This document shows, piece by piece, positions 54,261-64,000 of a stretch of 64,000 bases of DNA; position 1 is the stretch's first letter; every line of letters starts with the position of its first letter. The notes below the pieces were generated by a model. The model made no database searches. It was not told the origin of the DNA and saw only the letters and a program-made list of their open reading frames with translations. The DNA comes from Flectonema sp. DT1601 (Eukaryota; Euglenozoa; Diplonemea; Diplonemida; Diplonemidae). The position numbers and the translations under genes are program-made. The stretch lies in the NCBI GenBank assembly GCA_964019425.1, contig OZ025824.1:617001-681000 (forward strand), given 5' to 3'.

Positions 54261-56819
54261 ATGTTTGACCGAATCATCCCAGCCAGTTCCTCCCTACTGA
54301 TCCGAAAGAAGTTCTCTCCTGACCAAGCCCAGCAAAGCTACAGGGACTCTGAGTTCCAGGCATTCCAGGGTGCAATGCATGAAGAGCAGTTGCTGCTGCA
54401 GGAAGAGCATGAAGCAGTAACGCAGAAACTGCAGGAGTCAAACACTGCTGCTGAGAAGGAATTACTTAGCTTGCAAGATGAGTGCAGTGCCCTAAAGAAA
54501 CAACATTCTTCCCTAGCGGAAGGGATTCAACTGCAGGTAGCACAAATTACACACGCAACTCTAGCAAATGTGTTGCAGACAGGCAGCTCAGAGAAAGTTA
54601 CAGAGTTGGAAACAAGGGTTCTAGAGATTGAGAACGAGAAGCGGTTACTTGAATCCGAACATGGGGAGATGGAAAATGAAGTGAAGCGACTAAAAGCAGA
54701 GGTAGATGATTCAGAACAGAAGTGCAGAGATGCAACTGAGGTGTGGAATGCAAAGGAGGAGAGGATTCGCAATATCCTTGATAGTAAGCCGAAAGAGAGC
54801 ATGCCTGAAGTACTTCCCAAGATACCAGCTGCGCCAATTCCACAGGAAGCTAAGGAGGGGGGATTGGAGGTTGGGACAACACAGGCTGACCGACCACTCT
54901 TTGGTGAGGGTGGTTGGTTTGTTGATAATGGGGATAGGGGCAAGTGCAACATTTGCGGTGAGATTAGGATGAAGAATGGAGGCTCAGGGAAGAAAAACGC
55001 TGGAACAAGTAACCTGCGGGCACACTTGCGTTGTTATCACAACCTCCCAGGAAGCGGGAAGCCTAAGGAGTTGGGGGTAACACATGGCACTTCCACCACT
55101 GATCTGTGTGTTTTAAAAGACTTGGTATGTAAACCATTGAATTTCTTTAGAAACATCAAGTGTTTGTACAATGTCTCACACCAACAGAGCATGATGGACA
55201 AAATAGCTGTGTTCTTCTGCCAAAATAAGATAGCCCTGCAAGTGGTTGAAGATCCAACTTTCACTGGCATTATGTCTGCACCTGCAGGTGTTACGCGAAG
55301 GAGTCTGCTTGCCCACATTGAGAAGCTTGGGAATACCTGCCGTCAGAAGTTGCTTAAGCGGTTTGAAGGCGATGATGTTACAATTATGTTTGATGGGGCG
55401 ACACTACCTGGAAAGCGACGAGTGCTGAACTTCAGTATTCACAATGGCCATATGGCCCTGTTTTTTAGAAGTGTAGTAGTTACTAGCTTTTCTGCTGCAG
55501 ATGCCTTGAAGGTACTTCGAAGCATCACTACTGAGCTACTTGAAGCTAATGTTGTCCCACTTGCCTTCTGTGCTGACAATGCAAAGAGCATGCAGAATGC
55601 CCTGAAGGAAGCAGCACTTCCAGTTAGTATCTAAAAAAGCAAACATTACCTGCTGCCCAACATTTTACAAACCAAGATTTAATAAACCATCACAGAGATG
55701 GAGAGTCTTGAAGAAGACACTGACAATGACAGTGCAGCATCTTGTGAAAGTGCAGGAGAAGAAGACCTAGAGGGCATTGATGCAGATGCTCTAGAGCAGA
55801 TGCTTCAGGCTGCAGGGAAGGAGAAGCTCCTCACTATCAGATGTGCAGCACATTCATTGCAGCTGTTAATGAAGGATCTCATCAATGGTATCCCCCTCCT
55901 CTCAACGGCATACAATAAGGTGAAGGATCTGACAGAGGAGATGGCAACCCCCAAAAGGAAGGAGTTGTTCCTTGAGGTGCAGAAGGGTCGAAAGGGAAGC
56001 CCTCTGCAACTTAAACGCATAGGCAGTACCCGATGGAACACAGTGTACGACTGCTGGGTTTGGGCAGTGAGACTTGAAGATCTCCTGCTGAAACGCAAGG
56101 GGAAACAACGCCTGTTTCCTTGCTGTGCAGCAGACATCGAGAAGATGAAAACTGCTGCAAAATTGGTGCAGCCAGTTGCATATGCAACTGATAACCTCCA
56201 GCGTGACTCGGCAGGGTTGCAGGATGTGCTGGGACAGCTGGAGTATGTGACACGGAAATGGAAAGCAATAAGTGATCCAAAGGTATCAAAATTGGTAAGC
56301 AGTGCACTGCAGTCCCTGAACACCCGCATTGTGTCTAACTTCAGTTTTGATGCTCTTAAGATGTTAAGGGCAATGCAGGGGATGGGTCTGAATGAGGAGC
56401 AGCAGAACCTGATGCAGCCTTACTTTGCAGGGTGGCTGGTAAGACATGGGTTCAGCACCACCCTTATCTCTGAGTTGTCAACAGCTACAGTAGAGAGGCA
56501 AAAGAAAGCACATCAGAAGAAGGATGCAGCAATATTCTGGAGGGAAATTGGTAGCAAGGTTGTTCCCCACCTTACACAGTTCTACATGTCACTGTGTAGA
56601 ATCGCTGCATCAGAGGCACATGTTGAACGGACATTCAAAGCGACATCCCGCCTACTGACAAAACAGCGATCAAGAATGGTTCACAGACATGTTGATGCTA
56701 TGCTGCAAGTAGCGTGCAACATGTTTAAGGTGTGTGCTGCTGACCCAATAAGGAAGAAGACAAAAAAAGCAGAAGGCCCTGCTGTGAAGAGGGTTAAAGA
56801 CGAACTTTCCCAAGTTTAA
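54261..56819 (+). CDS. BED zinc-finger hAT transposase, two exons
   Basis: Exons 54261-55622 and 55698-56819 join across a 75-bp GT...AG intron in phase 0, giving 827 residues. Residues ~35-185 are a long coiled coil (Glu/Lys/Leu-rich). Residues 229-260 are a BED finger (CNIC, then HLRCYH). The hAT catalytic core follows: FDGAT (Asp378), CADNAKSM (Asp439), the CAAHSLQL motif after the intron, and C-terminal SEAHVERTF (Glu764) with the dimerisation region. It would bind its own transposon ends and cut and paste them in the nucleus. All three acidic residues are present and no stop interrupts the spliced frame. The start is uncertain because module B adjoins the first ATG. A cryptic further intron near 55090-55180 is possible (residues LCVLKDLVCKPLNFF look unusual). 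Confidence 0.87.
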
Positions 56820-57372
56820 TAATTCCTTTCTACCCTCTTCTAATAACTGATATCACATGTCTTTCTAGCTTGTATTTTACTACTTCTGTGGTATAATTAT
56901 TTAGTGAATTTATGGATATCTCCTCCTTTTAGTGACATTTTTTTAATCCAGGTAGGGAAAATGTGTGTTAAGGCAAGTATGGCGAAAAATCATACTCAGT
57001 GTTGATTGTAATAAGTAATAATTTGCCTGTCATATCAAAAAAAAAACATATTTCTCTCCCAACAGTACACATAGTTGAATTATGAAATGTTATCTTTGTA
57101 GATACCAGGTTGCGCAAATATCGAAAAATCACGTCACTTAACAGCTTAAATGAGCCAAAAAACACACAAAAACCTGTAGTGGTGGATACTGGAAATATTA
57201 TAATTGGTGTTTTTTTTTTTCCCCCACACTTTTTTTCCTCACAAAACCAAAAAAAATATCAAAAAGGTACAGAAACATGCCAAAATTTAAAAAAATTTTT
57301 TTTTCAAAAAAAAGCTAAAAAAAGCTAGATAGCTTAGCTTTAGCTTTTAGCTTTTTGCACAAGTATGACTCT
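56820..57372 (+). other. hAT 3' flank with possible right terminal repeat
   Basis: Non-coding. The end, GCTTTTTGCACAAGTATGACTCTG (57349-57372, broken here by wording only), would read CAGAGTCATACTTGTGCAAA on the other strand, the CAG start usual for hAT ends. A run of AGCTAAAAAAAGCTAGAT repeats precedes it. The matching left end is not visible next to module B. Confidence 0.4.
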
Positions 57373-57465
57373 GGGGCATTCGATAACGTGGATCATCAAA
57401 TTCTCGTTGATGGATTAGTAGCTGTCCTGCCGGTTCCGTATGTTAAATGGCTTGCGAACTATAGA
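57366..57465 (+). pseudogene. Small relic of a LINE reverse transcriptase
   Basis: Translation gives GAFDNVDHQILVDGL, then PVPYVKWLANYR before a stop, which matches RT motif 'AFD.V.H..L' and the following 'v.wl..y' strand. It is about 30 codons with nothing else of the gene. It borders the presumed right end of the hAT element, so the hAT may have landed in it. Confidence 0.6.
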
Positions 57466-57632
57466 TAGTGGATCCAGATCCTGTGATCGATAGGGCTTAC
57501 TGATGATTTCCCCCCATAACTTTTGGTAGATGTATCGATTGCAACGGAAGTGAACTTCTTCAGGTCCGATTTAAGTTCGATTCAGAAAATTAAAAAGTAA
57601 TTATTTATACATATTTCTTTTCAAAGGAGAAA
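57466..57632. promoter_or_regulatory. Upstream region of COG7
   Basis: About 170 bp of AT-rich sequence. A pyrimidine run TTTCTTTTCAAAG just before the ATG could be a splice acceptor for a 5' UTR or spliced leader, but this is weak. Confidence 0.3.
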
Positions 57633-59816
57633 ATGGATTCGCTGATGCCATTTCAGTCGGCTGGATTCGACGTTCGTAAATGGATAAATAAGGAATTGAC
57701 TGGGGTAGATAAGCGCAACCTAAGCAGCACCATCGATGACCTCGGGCTGAAGCTACAGGTAATGGGAACGAAAATGAACGCAAGCTTTGAAGACCAGGCG
57801 ATAAAATCATTAGCAAGACTCCCTTCAATATCATTAGAGTTGGAGAGGACAAGCAGAGAGGTTAGTCAATTGTCGCAGGCATTGAGAGGATTGTTAACTC
57901 CAGATATTATACAGCACCAGCAAGCGGCAGAGGAGGCCACCAAATCGATTGCGAAAATCCATTCAATTAAAACAAAATTAGATGAATGTGAAACAACCTT
58001 ATCAAAAACTGTTTATCTTCGACAAAATGTCCAACTCATGGAACAGGCGTTCGAGAGAGGGGACTGTGAATCTATTGCAACAGAAATATTTCAGATGCAA
58101 CAAGCATTGATGGCTATAAAGGGACTCGGTGACGAACACAACAAATTCGCCACCACCGTAGAGGGGTATGAAGCAAAATTACAAGATATGGTTGAAGCTG
58201 AATGTGTGACAGCCTTAATAAGTAGAGATAAACAAAAGGCACAGCAACACCTTGCGACGTTAAAAAAGATTGGACGGCTGAGTGACATCCTAATCCAATA
58301 CACTAAACAAGCTGTTGAGCCAATTGTTAAGATTTGGAAAGACTATTGTACTCAACACCCAGTTGGTTCTAAGGATTGGGAAGCTGAACTATTAAACTTT
58401 CTCCCTGGTTTCAATGGTAAAATAGAAACTGAACTGGTGTTATCAAAAAAGCACAACGCTGATCTGTTTGAGGACGACACCGTTGCCGTGTTGGTACAAC
58501 TGTTTGTGATGCTACAGCGAAGCATCGCTGTTTCACTGGATAACTACCTTAAGAATATGACCCTTGAGGGTGTTGTGTTGGCTTACAAGCACACAACTGT
58601 TTTAATTCAGTCTTTGAAAGAAGCGCATTTAGAGTGCGCGAATTCCGATCAATTAGAAATGGTTTCGCAATCAGGTACTGGTTTATATAATAAAATACAA
58701 GTGGAACATCCGGCGTTGGAAACAAAAAGATTATTACAGCTACTGGAGAGTTTCTCATTCGTTAAAAGTACAAACATGCAGATAGTAACTTTGTCACCTC
58801 AATTGGTAACTGATATTAGTGATTCAACATCAGAGCTTCTTCATGAAGCTCAGAAAGGATTCGAGCGCAACACTCTTCTTAACGAAGGGTCTCCTCAGCT
58901 TTCAACAACAACAATTCAACTCGTCAAACAATTGAATACTGTTCTCAAGGCATTTGGCGAAAAAGTTCTTTTAGTGGTGAGTAAACTCCGTTCTGGGTTG
59001 ATAAAAGAACCGAAAGGTGATCAGCCGACACCACCACCACAAGGGCAACCTGAGAATCATGGAGTAAAGTTATCACTACACTTGTATCATACTATTGCCT
59101 TAGTCTCAAGTAAAATTGATATGTTTGAATTATGGTTAATTGATACTTTGAAAGAGATAAACGTAGAATACAACATTCCTGAAGGACAACGAGTACTTGG
59201 AGAAGCCTTAGACTTCTTTGATGAAATTTCTAAAAAAATTAACAGCATTGTATTTGAGTTATTATTTGAACCAGTGAAAAACAGACTAAGTACCATTCCA
59301 ACCCTTTCTGTGTGGGGTGAGGATGTTCCGATATCTCAACTAGCAATGTACGGGACGCCTATGGAATATCAGAGAGAAATCGGAGCTTACTTAATTAGTT
59401 TAAACGAATTGCAAGCTTCAAGCCTGTCCCTAGTAAGTGGTACTGGAGAGGAACAAGCAGATGATCAAAGTCACAGAGCTGCTGCTATTGTTAGCATGAC
59501 TGCTGAACATTACATTCAACAATTGGGTTCAATTCCAAAACTATCTGAGTCAGGTTTGAAGCAGTTAAACAGTGATACAGACTTTCTTGTTAATGTCATC
59601 GAAGCTTTTGGAATTGACGTTCCCGCCTTGCAAGCGTTCGTCCTTCTCACTTCCACTGATACTCCATCATTAGATCAATCTATTATTAGCGAAGCTGTTG
59701 CCATGTATAAGGGTGCTGAAAAACTACTTCAACTTATAAAAGAAAAGAGAGCAGCGATGACACAACCATCCTTACCAGCGGAGAGTACTAATATGCCAAC
59801 GGCTAAGACTATGTAG
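57633..59816 (+). CDS. COG7: Conserved oligomeric Golgi complex subunit 7
   Basis: 727 codons, one exon, ATG to TAG. COG7 belongs to lobe B of the eight-subunit COG tether, which captures vesicles for retrograde traffic within the Golgi and keeps glycosylation enzymes in place. The N-terminus (GFDVRKWINKEL) is the COG7 signature of an FD(V)xxWIN stretch followed by a long helical coiled-coil region (to ~residue 130). The remaining ~600 residues are the helical-rod body, including LHLYHTIALVSSKIDMFE near 490-510. Animal COG7 is ~770 residues, so this is near full length. Having no introns is notable for an animal-type gene. It is AT-richer than the LINE DNA and begins ~260 bp beyond the transposon zone. 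Its 3' flank has a perfect 12-bp hairpin. Confidence 0.9.
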   Translation: MDSLMPFQSAGFDVRKWINKELTGVDKRNLSSTIDDLGLKLQVMGTKMNASFEDQAIKSLARLPSISLELERTSREVSQLSQALRGLLTPDIIQHQQAAEEATKSIAKIHSIKTKLDECETTLSKTVYLRQNVQLMEQAFERGDCESIATEIFQMQQALMAIKGLGDEHNKFATTVEGYEAKLQDMVEAECVTALISRDKQKAQQHLATLKKIGRLSDILIQYTKQAVEPIVKIWKDYCTQHPVGSKDWEAELLNFLPGFNGKIETELVLSKKHNADLFEDDTVAVLVQLFVMLQRSIAVSLDNYLKNMTLEGVVLAYKHTTVLIQSLKEAHLECANSDQLEMVSQSGTGLYNKIQVEHPALETKRLLQLLESFSFVKSTNMQIVTLSPQLVTDISDSTSELLHEAQKGFERNTLLNEGSPQLSTTTIQLVKQLNTVLKAFGEKVLLVVSKLRSGLIKEPKGDQPTPPPQGQPENHGVKLSLHLYHTIALVSSKIDMFELWLIDTLKEINVEYNIPEGQRVLGEALDFFDEISKKINSIVFELLFEPVKNRLSTIPTLSVWGEDVPISQLAMYGTPMEYQREIGAYLISLNELQASSLSLVSGTGEEQADDQSHRAAAIVSMTAEHYIQQLGSIPKLSESGLKQLNSDTDFLVNVIEAFGIDVPALQAFVLLTSTDTPSLDQSIISEAVAMYKGAEKLLQLIKEKRAAMTQPSLPAESTNMPTAKTM

Positions 59817-59866
59817 GATGTGAAATTGTTCTCTGGTTAACCCTGTACCTGATTGTGACACACTTC

Positions 59867-59893
59867 AATTAAAGACTGGTTCAGTCTTTAATT
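59867..59893 (+). terminator. 12-bp perfect hairpin downstream of COG7
   Basis: AATTAAAGACTG (59867-59878), loop GTT, CAGTCTTTAATT (59882-59893), 50 bp past the stop codon. It overlaps an ATTAAA polyadenylation-like signal. It may fold at the end of the COG7 mRNA or separate it from the next gene. Function inferred. Confidence 0.55.
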
Positions 59894-60262
59894 ATGGTGA
59901 TTTACTTGGTGAGAAATTTTCTTTTGGTTCGTATTTTTTTTTTATATCCATTCGTCGACTGGAGTCGTTTCGTTATTTCCCCCCCCCTCCCTCCTCCCTC
60001 TTCCCTCCAGAGGAAATTAAAAAAAACGAACGAAACGGGTAAATTTTGAAATTGAGTGTACCAATGAGACTTGACACCAAATGAGTACCTGTGAGTACGT
60101 CTTTTGTTATCCAATACATTATTTATAACAGATATGTCGCAATGAATTAGGAGGAAGGGGTTAAGAGTAGGAAAAAAAAAAAAAAAAAAAAAAAAAGCTA
60201 ATTGTTATAATAATTCTTTTCTTTAATAAGTGCGTGTAATTTTACTAAAAAAAAATTGAATT
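59894..60262. other. Intergenic between COG7 and the next gene
   Basis: C-rich and T-rich tracts (59931-60010), then an A run at 60173-60196 (length probably unreliable). No gene seen. Confidence 0.5.
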
Positions 60263-60877
60263 ATGGGGACATACGCTTCTCATCCGAACAAGGAAATTGA
60301 TGTTTTGGAGAAAGTATTGCACCCGGAATCCTCGAGAAAGAAAGTGAGACCAGGTAAGGAATCTGATTGTGATGATCCGTGTCGTCTAAATTACGGACGG
60401 CATGGGAAAGTCTTATTACCAGAGAGCTTAGATCCAAATGATTACAACGCTAACGTCCCTTACTCTGATAAACAATTAACTACTGCTCCACAAAGCATGT
60501 TTATTACCCCAGTTAGTAAAGTACAACACTACAGTACAATTGATTATATAGTTGACTTTAGATCTGATGAATATGGTCAAAGTATGTACAGTACAATTAA
60601 TGCTTGGCGTTGTGGTGATAGGTTTTTAGATCTCAGTCAGGCGGTGCTCAATGTTAGATATATTAATCCTATGGTGTTCTTCAACTGTGTCGTTGCAGAA
60701 CCAGGTGAGGAACCTAATGAGCCATACACTGGATTACTTCGTCACACAAGTGAATTCTTCGCTGAGCGTAAGCAAGTCGGACAGTTACGCGACAACTTAT
60801 TTTATTCTGCTAAATTTGCAAGTGATCCTTATCCCCACACGGGTCCTATACATCGAAACATCGATCCTATCGAGTAG
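60263..60877 (+). CDS. Unknown 204-residue protein
   Basis: ATG to TAG in one exon, in the same AT-rich composition as its neighbours. No signal peptide or membrane segment. The N-terminal third is charged (HPNKEIDVLEKVLHPESS). The middle is Tyr/Asp-rich with PYSDKQLTTAPQSMFITP, and the C-terminal half is mixed alpha/beta in look (HYSTIDYIVDFRSDEYGQS, NAWRCGDRFLDLSQAV). I do not recognise a family. It is probably real: the frame is long for this AT content, it begins and ends cleanly, and it fits the spacing of the co-oriented gene cluster. Confidence 0.7.
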   Translation: MGTYASHPNKEIDVLEKVLHPESSRKKVRPGKESDCDDPCRLNYGRHGKVLLPESLDPNDYNANVPYSDKQLTTAPQSMFITPVSKVQHYSTIDYIVDFRSDEYGQSMYSTINAWRCGDRFLDLSQAVLNVRYINPMVFFNCVVAEPGEEPNEPYTGLLRHTSEFFAERKQVGQLRDNLFYSAKFASDPYPHTGPIHRNIDPIE

Positions 60878-61321
60878 CTTACTGCTGACTAGTACACAGG
60901 TCACACTACAGGAATAGTTGTCTTGAATTTTGGGCGCTGGAAAAAAAACAGTTTTCTGCAAAAAAAGTACCATCTGCCTCTTTACTGGAGTTATATTTTT
61001 ATTTGCAATCGTATTTATTGAAGCGCGCGTGCTGCAGACTTCAGTCATGTAAACACCTGCTGGTGTATCTTGTCGAGTTTTTCACTTTCCACCTACAGCT
61101 GGACTTGTGCTCTTATCATCGTTATATTTAGGGAATTGTTTGGTAAGGTTAAAGTTTTTTATTTAATCTTTTTTTTTTTTTTTTTTTTTTTTTTTTGCAG
61201 TCTTCACAATATTAGAAAGAGGGTGTTTAAATCCTATAACGAGGGAATTATTGTTTTATATAAGTTGGGAACTTTTTCGAATTTTTACAAAAAAACATTC
61301 ATTCAGAAGGTCACTCAAAAC
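60878..61321 (+). other. Intergenic / 5' UTR with a possible short intron
   Basis: At 61143 GTAAGG opens, and a 30-odd-base T run ending TTGCAG closes at 61200. This is a strong 58-bp GT-AG intron candidate in the 5' UTR of the next gene, or alternatively a trans-splice acceptor. Nothing else is seen. Confidence 0.5.
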
Positions 61322-63555
61322 ATGTTAAAGGGCCAGCCGCTGTTAGGATTGGCAAAGAAAGCTTCGGCGGATGAAAAGCCTGAGCTGTCTGCTATTGAGA
61401 CAATAAAAAACAGAATATCACTAGAGGATAGTATAGTCGTATGCTCATTACTCCTTTATGTAACTTAATAAACAGAAATAGGTCAGCTTGTCTAACAAGG
61501 CAAACAAACAACAAACAGGGTGGCGCGGAGATGCCCCGACCCCCCAGCATACGAGACAGTCAGCCAGTACTTTCTGATCAGGAGCAACGAGCTCGTTGTG
61601 AAGTTTTGTCACATCCGAATGATATGAAATTATTGGCATCTAAAATGGGGAGAGATCTGTGGGAGAATTTAGTTTGGTCGGAAAGATTAAAATTGTTAAG
61701 CGAATCGATGAAAATTAGTACAACTCCACCACCAGCTGTACTCATTGAGAAGAATAATGATGACAGCAGACAATCTTTACAAATTCCCCTCCCACCTGTT
61801 GACATCACAAAAGATGGAACTGCTTCTGGTAGGTTGTCAGCTGATGGACCACTCCCAGTTACGAATGGTCCGGAAACACCAATTGACTTACCAGTTGCTC
61901 CTTCTCCGTCATTTGTTGATACTTTATCAGCTTCTAGTCCTCTGCATTCTGAACCAGTACTTGGTAATTCATTTCATAGAGAGGTTGATTTCAATCTCGA
62001 CAATCAATGTGCCAAACCAGAACCAAAACTTGAAAAGCGAAGATCCTCTCGTCGTTCCAGCATCCGCGCCAAACGCTCCGAACGCGAGCGTAAAGCAGTT
62101 GAAAAAGCTCGGAAGGATCTCTTTGACAAGTATAATATGGAAGTTCAGGAAAACTTGCAAAAGGTACCCAAAGGGGTGTTAAAAAAACTAAAAGAAGACA
62201 ATCCCGACTTCAAATTAATGAAGTTAATATCTACTCAAGATAAACAAAAGAAACGTCGTAAAAGAGTTGTGATTATCGAACCTGATGAAATGGTAGTCGC
62301 AAACCCAACAACAGGTCAACAAGTTAGACGAATGGCATTAGACAGATTGAGTGCAATTGATTACCAAGACAAGGAATACGGAAGGAGTGTTGTTCTTAGA
62401 TTTGACGGTGAGGCTGACGCCGCGTTTATCCAAACAGAAAAACACATAACAGATGTTTCTGATTGTGATGATGAATTAATGAACACTACTATGAGAATGG
62501 CTGAACAGTGTCGAGTTCAAAAGAAACTACCACCCAGAAGTATTAAACCTATTAGGTTTCCTTTATACAGAGATCTATTAGCTTCTGCATCTCATCCTGT
62601 TGATGAGGATTGTGAATTAGCTGTTTGGGAACGATCAGTTCAAGCTTCGAACCCTCCGTCAGTAATCCCAGCTGTTGGATCTCTTCATACGAAACCAATT
62701 CATGCGTCTCGTAGCGACTCAATTGAAACTTTAGAAACTGCAACACCTCACAACACTATCAGACTTAGTAATAGCATGAGTGCAGTAGGTGGGAAAGAAT
62801 TAAATATACCTGTTGCTACCATCACAAAGTCACCATCATCTGCAGGTCAGCCCTCATCAATCGTTGCCACTGCCCCCGTAGCGATAACGGAAAGCCCTGC
62901 AGCTGTTGTTGGTAATGTTGATATTGTTACTAAAGTTAGTGTACCAAAGTCACCATCAGTAGCGGCAGGTGTTCAGCCAGCAGCTAGTACACCACCTGCT
63001 CCTACTCCAGTGCTGTGCGCATCCGCAACGATTTCAGCTCCCGTTTCGACTGTGTCATTTGAAAGGAATTCTCCTGCTGCACTTCCTGAGAGAATCCGAT
63101 GGATAATTGAGAATAATGAACAAGTAAAAACTCTTTTATTAAAAGCTGCAGGTGCAGCAAGGAAGGCAAGAGGTGGTATCGGACCAACTGACTCTGAACT
63201 AGTCGGAGATATGATAACGAGAGCAGAGAAGGATGTCAGCGTTCGAAATCTGTTGGTACAAACTGCTGAGAGAGTTTCGCAAGCAGAATGGAACCCAAAT
63301 GAAATAACTGTTTATGACGCCAGAGAGAGACTCAGTAGTCATTATGAGAGTCTTTCAGTTTCTGATAAACATCAATTCAATGAAAGGATCACAAAACTAA
63401 AATCACCAGTTTCTTCATCAGATCCAAAAGCTCGAGTAGTATCCCACACAGTTGTTAATTCTGGTGATGAGATTCCTGACACTTCAATCCCTTCTCCTAC
63501 TACAAGAAGTGTATCCCCCATTCGTATTCACTCGTCGTGTTTAGTTCACTGTTGA
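61322..63555 (+). CDS. Unknown 717-residue protein, two exons
   Basis: Exon 1 61322-61438 (39 codons from ATG) joins exon 2 61519-63555 across an 80-bp intron, GTATGC...AACAG, phase 0. The joined text reads SLEDSIV-GGAEMPRPPS and removes an in-frame stop at 61466-61468. Residues ~215-250 are strongly basic with Ser/Arg (RRSSRRSSIRAKRSERERK) leading into a charged helix, like a nuclear-localisation or nucleic-acid-binding stretch. Residues ~470-590 are low-complexity Pro/Ala/Ser/Val, and a helical C-terminal part (~590-690) follows. No known domain or catalytic motif is recognised. Start at 61322 chosen because it is the only ATG before the intron in that frame near the 5' UTR intron. An unspliced alternative would start at 61441. 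Confidence 0.7.
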
Positions 63556-63981
63556 GTAATGTGTTGTACTTCCTACTATCTATGTCTTAGTTTCGTAGTA
63601 TTATCAAACTATGCAGTCCAGCGTGTATAATAAACTGGTGCTGTTCCGAAAGTCGAAATTTCTATTTTTTTTTTTTTTTTTTCTAAACTAAACAACACCT
63701 TCTTAAAACTAAAAAGTTGTCGAATGGGAAGAATTGTTTCTATTTCTGGTATTCCACCGTATGAATGCCTGAAAAGTCTTCAGCCTCATCTTTTTAACTG
63801 TAAAATGTATTTTTTTTCTGTTACCCGACGCACATGTTTGTTACGGTTCAGTGCTTTTTTTTTTGCATTTAACAAGTATTGTAAGAACGAAAAAGAATGT
63901 TGGCAGCACACGTAAACCTCCTTTAGCTTTATCAGTTTAAGTCGGTTCACGGTTTCGTGCACAAACAAAAAAACTCACAAA
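63556..63981. other. Intergenic with polyadenylation signal
   Basis: AATAAA at 63629-63634, 74 bp past the stop codon, probably ends the preceding mRNA. A T run at 63664-63683 and AT-rich sequence follow. A 63-codon frame at 63724-63915 is not convincing. Confidence 0.6.
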
Positions 63982-64000
63982 ATGTCGAAAGTAGATATCC
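63982..64000 (+). CDS. Start of a further gene (MSKVDI..., cut by the window)
   Basis: An ATG in an A-rich context (ACTCACAAA-ATG) is followed by six codons to the edge. Same strand and spacing as the preceding host genes. Identity unknown. Confidence 0.4.

Noticed and set aside
63724-63915. A 63-codon frame between the last two genes
   Set aside because: Short, AT-rich, and after a polyadenylation signal; no supporting feature.

Overview
The window is eukaryotic. It has spliceosomal introns (two short GT-AG introns of 75 and 80 bp that keep frame), a clear COG7 gene for a Golgi tethering complex, poly(A)-tailed retrotransposons, a BED-hAT transposon, MITEs and tRNA-like SINE heads. The transposon set (RLE-type LINEs, BED-hAT, SINEs) and the short introns suggest an animal or a close unicellular relative of animals with compact genes. 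I cannot name the organism from sequence alone.

Bases 1-15301 form a nearly perfect palindrome: two arms of about 7.4 kb around a 0.5-kb spacer. Each arm carries a 5'-truncated copy of one large GC-rich retrotransposon: a 171-bp/57-residue tandem repeat, a ubiquitin-specific-protease (USP) domain, two RNase H1-type hybrid-binding domains, an RNase H-like fold and a C-terminal zinc cluster, then a 3' UTR, a UUCG-loop hairpin and a poly(A) tail. From 23637 back to 18419 lies another piece of the same family: zinc finger, OTU protease, zinc fingers, reverse transcriptase, restriction-like endonuclease (RLE), running straight into the same 57-residue repeats. Together the pieces imply a LINE encoding two different deubiquitinase-type proteases (OTU and USP) in one giant polyprotein. 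This is my main candidate for an undescribed system.

From 15.9 to 54.3 kb the window is a mosaic of recurring non-coding modules. Module S is an A-rich satellite of alternating ~140- and ~110-bp monomers, each with small hairpins and its own A-tract. Module B is a ~400-bp hairpin-rich boundary segment that always lies downstream of S where both are present, and then abuts quite different sequences. Module K is a 1.45-kb element with 108-bp terminal direct repeats. Module U is a 1.3-kb 3'-UTR-like segment of a coiled-coil gene. Two MITE families with TA target duplications have inserted into these modules. A second, different RLE-type LINE remnant with a coiled-coil tail lies at 42.8-46.25 kb. 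B, K and the palindrome spacer share a 26-nt hairpin whose inner stem differs by compensatory changes, and S and U share a second covarying hairpin. Both suggest selection on RNA structure.

From 54.3 to 56.8 kb is a BED-hAT transposase gene with one short intron. From about 57.6 kb the sequence becomes ordinary, gene-dense host DNA: COG7 (intronless), a 204-residue unknown, a two-exon 717-residue unknown and the first codons of another gene, all on the plus strand with gaps of about 0.4-0.5 kb.
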